From: Seriola aureovittata
Taxonomy: Eukaryota; Chordata; Actinopteri; Carangiformes; Carangidae
Length of the DNA stretch: 64,000 nt
Assembly: GCF_021018895.1 (NCBI RefSeq)
Contig: NC_079377.1
Span: 16,415,501-16,479,500, forward strand
Direction: 5' to 3'
A program made the translations under genes and the position numbers. Positions 56,729 to 64,000 of the stretch are shown piece by piece; position 1 is the stretch's first letter, and each line of letters begins with the position of its first letter. Below the pieces are notes generated by a model that ran no database searches, was not told the DNA's origin, and saw only the letters and a program-made list of their open reading frames with translations.

Positions 56729-59700
56729 GTGAGTACTGTGGGCATTTGACACTCTAGTTTGCACATTTTATTCACGCGACAGCAAACTGAACTTTGTATA
56801 TATATTCAAACATACATAAATATTCAAGCCCTCTCACTATCAACTTTTCCCACTCTTATTTTGAACCAGATTCCCCAGTGGTGTGCTGAGTTCTGCCTGT
56901 CAGTCCAGTTCCAGCACGGCATGGTGGTTTGTACCCAGACTCACACCCAGCAGGCTGTTGATCTCGCCTTAAGGGTGGCCGATGAGATGGACGTCAACAT
57001 TGGCCATGAAGTCGGGTACCGCATCCCTTTGGACACATGCTGCACCGGCGACACAGTCCTCAGGTATGTTAAAGCATACTTTCAAATACAAGTACACCCA
57101 GTGATTCTTCTCTCCACTGATTCTTTCTGCCCTCTTGCCTGGTTACAACAATGCATGGTGACGACACAGGCAGCTAAATCACCCCGCCTTTTCTTACTCT
57201 CAGGAGAGCAGTGAACAAAAGGCCTGAGGGGACTCTTTTCAGGGGCTCCTCCACAGCTGCCTGGCTCCCCGTGTGCCCATATGTCACACTCCCTCATGCA
57301 GGTCCCTCATAAGTCAGCTGGGGGAAAAAAGAGAAACTCAGCACATTGAGGGGAGGGGGACAAGATAAACAGGCAGCCGGCAAGTAGGAAAGGATCCACT
57401 CCCCAGACTAATTATCAGAGTAAATTACACTAATGGGGGCAAAGCTGAAGTGTAGACAAAGTGGCTTTCATTAAGATGCCATTCTGAGGTATGCTGGAAG
57501 GATTTCCTGAATATACTGTTCCACTATTGCAGCCTAGAGGCTTAGAATTGAATAAACCTGATGATTTATTTCAGGCTTTCATGAATTTGAATACAGTGTG
57601 TGTCAAGCATCTCGTGCAGGCTCCCTCCTAATGTTTTATCACCCACCCCCAGGTACTGTACAGATGACATGCTGCTGAGAGAGATGATGTCAGACCCTTT
57701 ACTTGAGAACTACAGCGTGGTAGTCGTGGACCAGGCCCACCAGAGGACCGTAGCCACCGACGTACTGCAGGGTCTGCTGAAGGACATCGCCCTGCAGAGG
57801 CCGGAGCTCCGTGTGGTCCTCCTCACCTCGGGCGAGCCCGGCCCCAAGCAGCTGGCCCACTTCACCGGGTCAGCGGCGCCTCTGATTCACCTGGAGAGCC
57901 CCGTCGCAGGAGAGGTGGTGTACAGCAGCACAGGTGGAGGCTACTTCTGCTCTGCTCTCCGTCTGGTGCTGGAGATCCACCACGCCGAAGAGGAAGGAGA
58001 TGTGGTTGTGTTTCTGGTGACGACACAGGTAAAAAAAAAGCAGCAACCACACGGCTGAATATGTCTGTGAATATGTCTTCTTCTGACTCTCTTCTTTGCT
58101 CACTCTTCACCAGGAGATAGATCTGGCCCATGACATCCTGCGTCATGAGGTGCACAGCTTACCCCGTGACCTGGGTGAGCTCCTGCCTGTTGCTGTGCAC
58201 CCTGGCCGGCCTGGGAATCTCCCAATCCCGGGGGAGGAGGAGACGGGCCGGACCCGCAGAGTATTCCTCACATCCAGCCCAAACGAGGACTTCTTCTGGG
58301 CTGTTAGCTCAATCAGCTTTGTCATTGATGCCGGCCTTGAGAAAAGATATGTAAGTTAGTTGTTGTAATTAAAATAAGACTTAGAATAATTACATAAAGA
58401 CTTCTTAAACTTTTTATATATCATACTGCTGCTGCTGCAGAAACACACCGCAAGTAGGCGTGTAAATTTTAGGGTCCCTCCAGGATGTAGATTAGCAAAC
58501 CGGGCATTCATGTGTTGTCACTTTAATCATCATTATAATCTTTTTTTTTTCAGTATCTGTCTTTGAGCTGAGATTATATCTCTCTGAATCTACTTCTTTT
58601 TGTTATATATTGAAAAGCAATGATTTGTGCATTATTGCTACCCAGAAACAAAATTGCAATGTTTAACTCTGAAGTCTTAAGTGTTGAGTGTTTTAATGAT
58701 CTAAGTGGAAATGTAAAGAACTTTATATGCCATACAGCATATATACATTTTCATGGTTTTGAAAATGTGTTAGCTCATGTCACTGTTAGAGTAGATTTGT
58801 GTGTAAGTTTAGTTAAATGTCTTTAATGTAACGTCACTGGTGGAAGAAGTATTCAGATACTTTACTGAAGAGTAAAAGCAGTAACAGGAAGTCCCATACA
58901 TATTATATACTGTTGGGTAGTATGTTCATCTGGTTTATATGTAAAATCTTCACCTGCACAGTAACTATGACTGTCAGATAAATGCAGTGGATACAATATT
59001 TGCCTCTGAAATGTGGTTTAGTGTATATATTCAGGGTCAACACACTGTGATGCTGTTGCAGGTTTACAACCCCAGGATCAGAACAAACTCGGTCATCATT
59101 CAGCCAATCAGCAAAGATCAGGCCGAGAGTCGCAAACAGCTGGCTACAGGTCCGACAGGTGAGAAGTTAAACTGTGACGACACTTTTTTCATGTAAATAT
59201 CCGGCTGCCATCCTGTCTAAAAACAATTTTAAAAAAAAAGGATCTTTCTCTCCTGCAGGCAAGTGTTTCTGTTTGTACCCAGAGGACAGACAGCTTCCTG
59301 CCGAAGTACGACCACACATCGTGGAGTCAGACATCACTTCCACTGTGCTCTTCCTGAAGAGGATGGAGATCGCAGGGCTGCACCACTGTGACTTCATCGA
59401 CAGGCCAGGTGAGATTTACATGAAGTGACTAAATACAAAGAGAGAATATTGTTGTGGCACTTTGTGCTGGCTGGGCCCCTGTTGTTCCCTAAACTTCACG
59501 TCCTCAGTGATGATAATATGAATTTTGGGTTCAGTTCGTTCAGTCCGCTCCCTTTTGTTCCAACAAACAGGAACTTTTTTTATTGCAGGGCAGTGAGCCG
59601 TGCTGCAGCTGAACTGACAGCTCTTGTTCTGCGAGCTTCCTTTCAGAGCTGACCTGCTTCCGTGTGCTTTTGTTCCTCCGGATTTATTCACCCCCACTAA

Positions 59701-62700
59701 CACAAACACACACACACACTGAGCCTCCCATTAGTTGATTAGAGTGTAGATACACTAGTGCTGGTCTATGATAATAGAAAGCATCTAAAGTGGATTTGAT
59801 TCTTTCCTCTCGCTCTGTCTGAAAATGTCTCTTTTTTTTCACCATGATGTTCATCAAAAACACATTTGTTGCAAAGACAGATGAGAAAATCTCATGTGTT
59901 CCGCGGATACACTTCAATATGCATAGTGATGCATGGCAGATATTGGTGAGGATTATAAAATCCTAATCTGCTGCTGTCTTTTCACTGCGATCTGCCCACC
60001 AGGGTGCCAGTGTACTGTAGGGGGATTGTCCCAGTGGGTCACCACTTTGGATTACAGTTCAGACAGCATGAACAGTTCTTTTGTATGTAATTAATATTCT
60101 CTCAGTAAATACTAGAAAATAATAAAGGACATGTTGATTTTCTGATGGATTTGGTTTCCTAGTTTTCACCCAATTTTTTAACCAAGGATTAATTTAGTTT
60201 TTTTAGTTAAAAAAATTTTTGATTTTGGTGTATAATTCAAAAATGTTTCCAACCCAGATCCTGGAGGTCTGATGCAGGCTTTAGAAGAGCTCGACTACCT
60301 GGCAGCTTTGGATAATGATGGCAACCTGTCTGAGATGGGCATCATCATGTCCGAGTTAACCTTGGAGCCGCAAATGGCCAAGACTGTGCTCGCCTCCTGT
60401 GAGTTTGACTGTGTCAGCGAGGTGGTCATCATCGCTGCCATGCTAACAGGTAACAGGCGCTGGCACATACATGTTTCCTGCTGTATCTTATCACGTGATC
60501 CACGTCTCATATATCTTGTGGATTTTTCAGCACCCACTTGCTTCATGGTTCCCTCTGTGGACCTGAAGCCAGAGGCCACCCAGTGCCACATGAAGTTCCA
60601 GCACCCAGAGGGAGACCACTTCACCCTTATCAATATCTACAAGGCCTTTAAGCAGTGCCAGCAGGATCCATGTGAGTTTAGAGAGTATCACCTACTTGGA
60701 AACACACAAATATGCATAAACACACACACACAGATGCTATGGAGATCAGTGAATGAATCAAGAAAATGAATTGTAAATGATAGCAAAACAAGCTCATTGG
60801 CTGTAAACAAAACAATGATATTACTGCGTATATTTACAAGAAAACTACCTATTTTTTCCAGAAATATCTACGTCTTCATCATTGATTCTGCCTTCCTATA
60901 ATCCTCTCTATGGCTCTGTCCTCTCTTCCCCCGTTAGACTGTAATGTGGAGAAGTGGTGTAAGGATTTCTACCTGAACCACACTTCTCTGCTGATGGCTG
61001 ACGCGCTTCGTTCTGAGCTCACCGACATTCTGAAGAGGATCGAGCTGCCCGTCTCAGTTCCCGCCTTCGGTTCCCGAAGCAACACCTTCAACATTAAGAG
61101 GGCCCTGCTGGCAGGTTTCTTTATGCAGGTTAGATAACATAAGTTTGTTAACACCACTCAACAAAAACACAATAGATTTATTAGAGCGACGTCGACAGCT
61201 TACATCAAACACACACAGTCATCCTGAAGAGTCATGTGGGATTTTAGGTTCCACAATTAATGATCACAGAATGTGGACTTATTGAAATATCAGAGTACTG
61301 TAGATGATAAAAAATATGCTGAAATAATCATTTGTTTTTTTATAATCAATATTAACAAAAATTGACAAAAATCACATAGCCATTATTGTGTAACCCTACC
61401 ACCTTGACGCCTGCAGCAATGCAATACACGTATTTATTCTGCTGCTTGAACTTTGACTGAACCTTTTATTCTTTACTGCACTTTGGCAGATACTTAAACT
61501 CCCCCTACACTTAAATTGACACTTCAGCTTCTTTCAGCACTTCAATTTTAACTGTTATTTCAGTATTTGTATTTCGACTGTCAAATTTCCTTCTGAGAAT
61601 TTTTTATGTTTATGTTTTGGCTTTTTTTTTTTCTAATTATGTACTTTCCGAGGCAAAATCAAAAGTATGACTTTACAGATGGGAGCATCTTGTATTTGGA
61701 TGCTTCTGTCTGCTTATACTTTTTTTTTTTTAGTATTTTTAGGTGGTGACTGCTTTTCCTTTGGAGAAATCCATCTGACTGTGTCTGGCTGTGTTTTCGC
61801 TCAGGTGGCGCGGGATGTGGATGGATCAGGGAACTACTTCATTATGACCCATAAGCATGTGGCACAGATCCATCCTCTGTCTGGCTACGGAGCCAAGACC
61901 CCCAAGCTGGGCCTGCCGGAGTGGGTGCTGTTCCATGAGCACTCCTTCTCCGAGGACAACTGTCTCCGCACCGTCACCCACATAACACCGGAGGAGTAAG
62001 ACTCAGCCTTGTTAACATTTTGTTCATTTCAATTTGTGTGCTTGTTTTGCATTCACATAACTGAATCTGTCAATAAGTCTTGTAAACTAGACTGCCTTGT
62101 CTTGTTGTTTTAAAAGAACCAGGCAGATCACCCTCATATCTTCATGTTTGAAGAGGCTTAAAAGTAATCAAGCACATTCCCTTTCCCTTTTGGACCAGAT
62201 GTAAAGCTCCAGTTCAGCATAGACTATTCGTACTGGTTTCGGAGGGGAGGTATAATCCTGTTCTCTAGTATTTGCTGGTTGCAGAGGGGATTATGGATTG
62301 CACAGATGCCTGGGAATGTGGAGCTGCAGCTTAATGAAGGAGGAGAAAACCCTTTGCAGCCTTTGTCATGCTCTCTTAGCCTCCACATCCTGAAATGCGT
62401 GAATCAGTTCATTGCAGCTCAAATTATGTGAGGACTAGATGTAGTGTAAGGCTCCTCTCCCACTTAAGTGGGTGCCATTCAAAACTTACTTGAACTGAGA
62501 ACAAGTTTGCAAATTGAAATACAATGTGCATCAGTTACATTCAACCAAAAATGAGTTTGTTTCTAGAATGAGTCTGACACACAAGAAATCTGATTGATTT
62601 TTTTTTTTTGTCTTCTCCACGATTAGGTTCATTCAGATGGCACCACAGTATTTCTTCTACAATCTACCGCCAAGCGAGAGCAAAGACATCCTCCAAAACA

Positions 62701-62786
62701 TTTTGAACCATGGAGCTTCGACACCTCCAACCTCCCAACAGGAACCCCAAGAGGACCCGACCAATGACCGTTGTGTCATACAGTGA
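56447..62786 (+). CDS. dhx32: dhx32: DEAH-box helicase-like protein 32, 11 coding exons, complete
   Basis: Spliced gene for a DEAH/RHA-family protein of 736 residues (human DHX32 about 743). Seen: 11 coding exons with GT-AG borders and one open frame from ATG 56447 to TGA 62784-62786. Residues 1-45 are acidic; DGLPYSSR(F/Y)YKLLKER is a hallmark of DHX32. RecA1 carries GSAKTGRSSQ (85-94) and DQAH (185-188). RecA2 retains VIDAGLEKR but has no recognisable SAT, motif V TNIAET or motif VI QRAGRAGR. The HA2 domain (LDYLAALDNDGNLSEMG) and OB-fold (ARDVDGSGNYFIMTHKHVAQ) are well conserved. The family is linked to lymphocyte and apoptosis biology; biochemical activity is uncertain. The P-loop lysine and the DEAH glutamate are both replaced, so ATP hydrolysis is unlikely. 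Whether this is the a or b copy of teleosts cannot be told. Confidence 0.95.
56870..57063 (+). CDS. dhx32: dhx32 exon: RecA1 motif Ia region (194 bp)
   Basis: Reads IPQWCAEFCLSVQFQHGMVV then CTQTHTQQAVDLALRVADEM and GHEVGYRIP, between GAACCAG and GTATGT. Resembles DEAH motifs Ia/Ib (TQPRR, GxxVGYxIRF), with TQTHT replacing TQPRR. Confidence 0.95.
57064..57652 (+). other. dhx32 intron
   Basis: 589-bp intron, no gene or recognised repeat. Confidence 0.85.
57653..58028 (+). CDS. dhx32: dhx32 exon: DEAH-box variant DQAH, RecA1 end and RecA2 start (376 bp)
   Basis: Starts YCTDDMLLREMMSDPLLENY, followed by VVVVDQAHQRTVATDVLQGL. DQAH is encoded at 57729-57740. Motif III (SAT) is replaced by LLTSGE. 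Ends in GDVVVFLVTTQ, the start of RecA2. Markedly more GC-rich than the neighbouring introns. Confidence 0.95.
58114..58350 (+). CDS. dhx32: dhx32 exon: RecA2 (237 bp)
   Basis: Reads EIDLAHDILRHEVHSLPRDL through RRVFLTSSPNEDFFWAVSSI to VIDAGLEKRY. The motif V position (usually TNIAETSIT) reads TSSPNEDFF. A phase 0-0 exon after an 85-bp intron. Confidence 0.94.
58835..59022 (-). mobile_element. hAT-like copy in a dhx32 intron, reverse orientation
   Basis: CACTGGTGGAAGAAGTATTC AG at the left, TATATACTGTTGGGTAGTAT in the middle, CTGTCAGATAAATGCAGTGG and CCTCTGAAATGTGG at the right: the 47791 family on the opposite strand. It ends about 40 bases before an exon. Confidence 0.65.
59062..59158 (+). 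CDS. dhx32: dhx32 exon: degenerate motif VI (97 bp)
   Basis: Reads VYNPRIRTNSVIIQPISKDQ then AESRKQLATGPT. The place of QRAGRAGR is taken by QAESRKQ, so the usual arginine-finger pattern is lost, as in mammalian DHX32 (QAEIRKQ). A hAT-like repeat ends about 40 bases upstream of its acceptor. Confidence 0.94.
59259..59408 (+). CDS. dhx32: dhx32 exon: RecA2 end (150 bp)
   Basis: Reads GKCFCLYPEDRQLPAEVRPH through SDITSTVLFLKRMEIAGLHH to CDFIDRP. (K/R)CF(C/R)LY and LFLKR(M/I)xI match the DEAH family transition into the winged-helix region. Confidence 0.95.
60258..60449 (+). CDS. dhx32: dhx32 exon: HA2/winged-helix region (192 bp)
   Basis: Reads DPGGLMQALEELDYLAALDN through DGNLSEMGIIMSELTLEPQM to SEVVIIAAMLT. 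The classic HA2 block (LxxLxxLxALDxxGxLTxxG) is intact. Ends AACAG|GTAACA. Confidence 0.96.
60531..60671 (+). CDS. dhx32: dhx32 exon: HA2 domain continued (141 bp)
   Basis: Reads APTCFMVPSVDLKPEATQCH through PEGDHFTLINIYKAFKQCQQ. GDHxTLxNxY is the conserved DEAH C-terminal motif. The intron in front is only 81 bp and has no in-frame stop. Confidence 0.95.
60938..61128 (+). CDS. dhx32: dhx32 exon: HA2 / OB-fold linker (191 bp)
   Basis: Reads YCNVEKWCKDFYLNHTSLLM through RSELTDILKRIELPVSVPAF to NTFNIKRALLAGFFMQ, between CCGTTAG and GTTAGA. WCxDxxLN and (I/L)xRALLxGxFMQ are standard DEAH C-terminal features. Confidence 0.95.
61805..61995 (+). CDS. dhx32: dhx32 exon: OB-fold (191 bp)
   Basis: Reads VARDVDGSGNYFIMTHKHVA through QIHPLSGYGAKTPKLGLPEW to VTHITPE. 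This is the OB-fold domain that in active DEAH helicases contacts RNA and G-patch cofactors. The donor GGAGGA|GTAAGA splits a glutamate codon. Confidence 0.95.
62627..62786 (+). CDS. dhx32: dhx32 last exon (160 bp coding)
   Basis: After CGATTAG the frame reads FIQMAPQYYFYNLPPSESKD then ILQNILNHG and a polar tail ending DRCVIQ and TGA 62784-62786. APQYYFxNLPPSESKDIL is shared with mammalian DHX32; the tail after it is variable. Confidence 0.95.
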
Positions 62787-63464
62787 CTGACTGAGCCACT
62801 GTTCCCAGTCGTGGTGGTGAAATAACCAGTATTACCAGTAACCAGTAAGCACTTATTGCACTATACTGTACAGAATCACATTGTTCGGGTAGTTGTTGTT
62901 GGGTAGTTGTTGTTTTTTTTTTTTTTTTCATCTGTGCCCTTAATGTCATTTTTGTCATAACATCCATGTTCTGTATTTATCTTTGATAGTTATACAAAGT
63001 TCTTATGTTGATTTTCAGTGTCTGATTATTTATATTTTTACTTAGTCCTCCTATTCAATAGAACAATCTGGTTACTAAATTGCAAAGAATAGTTTTTCTA
63101 CTACAGTGAGATTTACAATGTAATGATTCTGCGGCTCTGCTTCAAGCTCCTCACTCTCACCTCTTACCTTCAGTCACTGTCCAACAGTCAGTCACCCACA
63201 GCACCGAGGGTCCATTCTGATTAATGAGGTGCAGGGACAGTTTGGGTCCCCCCTGCAGCTCCATCTGGTGTGGATACAGCTCAGTAACAGCGGGGTGACC
63301 CAGTTCACTGACACTGCATTAAAAACATCATGTCGCCTCTTCAGTGACTCGGGCTGAACGAGTTGGTGCCAGAGGGTACGGTGCCACTAAAAATCTTTCA
63401 CTCTGAATTGTGCTTTTGAAGGCAAAGCAGCTGTGCACAGTTCATCATTTAAATGTTCTGGATA

Positions 63465-63470
63465 AATAAA
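63465..63470 (+). terminator. dhx32: AATAAA poly(A) signal, dhx32, proximal
   Basis: Canonical AATAAA in GGATAAATAAACTG, about 680 bases after the stop. Confidence 0.5.
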
Positions 63471-63516
63471 CTGAGTATGATAAATCATACTTTTATATTT
63501 GTTATCCAAAGGTTTG

Positions 63517-63522
63517 AATAAA
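63517..63522 (+). terminator. dhx32: AATAAA poly(A) signal, dhx32, distal
   Basis: Canonical AATAAA in TTTGAATAAAATAC, followed by GATGTGTCC about 25 bases later. Either of the two signals could be the main site. Confidence 0.5.
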
Positions 63523-63545
63523 ATACCTCTACTAAAGGTTAATCT

Positions 63546-64000
63546 GATGTGTCCTATTAGCCTGAGATGCTCATGGAAAAACATACAATATCATAAAATA
63601 CAGCACATAAAATGTAAAAAGCTTTTATTTCCATATTCACAGCAAACCATGCCGATATAAACTCACATTTATACATACAGCAATGTGGACAAACTAGCCT
63701 CTGAGTTTGCATTGAATGTTGCCAAACTATTGCACAATGTTGTTTTGAAAGCAAGGAACGCTTATTTTTTATTTTTATTTCAACCTCTCAGTCTTCAATC
63801 ACACTTCAATCCGTTGTATTCACAGCATTATTGGTATTACTGAATATCACAAATACCAATTATATTAAAATGAATCATCATTTTTCTGAGCTTGTGCTAA
63901 ATGATTCATCGCTTTTCAAGCCCCAGTGTGTAGAAGTTCTATGTGATTATACCATCGGTGAATTTTTCTTATGGCGTGTGGTTTTTGTTTGTAGAAAAAT
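63546..64000. other. downstream DNA, possible 3' UTR of a convergent gene
   Basis: No coding signal. TTTATT (AATAAA on the minus strand) at 63624-63629 and again near 63764-63780. In human the gene convergent with DHX32 is BCCIP; a minus-strand 3' UTR is possible but unproven here. Confidence 0.3.

Larger units (their letters stand above)
58351..62626 (+). other. dhx32 later introns
   Basis: Longer introns at 58351-59061 (with a hAT-like copy), 59409-60257, 61129-61804 and 61996-62626, plus short ones at 59159-59258, 60450-60530 and 60672-60937. No other gene seen. Confidence 0.8.
62787..63545 (+). other. dhx32: dhx32 3' untranslated region (inferred)
   Basis: Sequence from the stop to the second of two AATAAA signals, with no convincing ORF. 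It includes a poly-T run at 62911-62929. Confidence 0.6.

Overview
The window is vertebrate genomic DNA, almost certainly from a ray-finned (probably percomorph) fish. Two spliced genes with compact GT-AG introns read left to right. The non-coding DNA is full of CA/GT microsatellites and teleost-type interspersed repeats (SINE-like copies, hAT-like MITEs, a Tc1/mariner-like MITE). There is no prokaryotic, viral, CRISPR or rRNA/tRNA gene signal.

Gene 1 (12684-52418, + strand) is adam12, a membrane-anchored metalloprotease-disintegrin. Twenty coding exons join in frame without a break into 857 residues plus a stop: late prodomain with a candidate cysteine switch, a furin site (RHKR) split across an intron, the zinc site [12 protein letters not shown], disintegrin domain, cysteine-rich domain, EGF-like module, one transmembrane helix and a proline-rich cytoplasmic tail. 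The signal peptide and first part of the prodomain are not visible and should lie upstream, so bases 1-12683 are read as intron. The 3' UTR runs to an AATAAA at 54297-54302.

Gene 2 (56447-62786, + strand) is dhx32, a DEAH-box helicase-like protein of 736 residues in 11 coding exons, apparently complete. Its ATPase motifs are degenerate: the P-loop lysine is arginine and DEAH is DQAH, so it looks like a pseudo-helicase. Its start codon overlaps the stop of a short upstream ORF. Polyadenylation signals lie at 63465-63470 and 63517-63522.

Layout: 1-12683 upstream adam12 intron; 12684-22485 prodomain and protease exons; 22486-33399 a 10.9-kb repeat-rich intron; 33400-43203 disintegrin to transmembrane exons; 44257-52418 cytoplasmic-tail exons; 52419-54320 3' UTR; 54321-56446 intergenic, with repeats and a minus-strand small-ORF candidate; 56447-62786 dhx32; 62787-64000 3' UTR and downstream DNA with reverse-strand poly(A)-like motifs.

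The adam12-dhx32 order and orientation matches the human 10q26 neighbourhood, except that FANK1, which lies between them in human, is not seen here. The two proteins are not known to act together; adjacency reflects conserved synteny. The most notable points are the double motif substitution in dhx32, the start/stop overlap, an 81-bp in-frame stop-free intron, a nested hAT insertion with an imperfect 8-bp target-site duplication, and a repeat that carries nuclear-receptor-like half sites.
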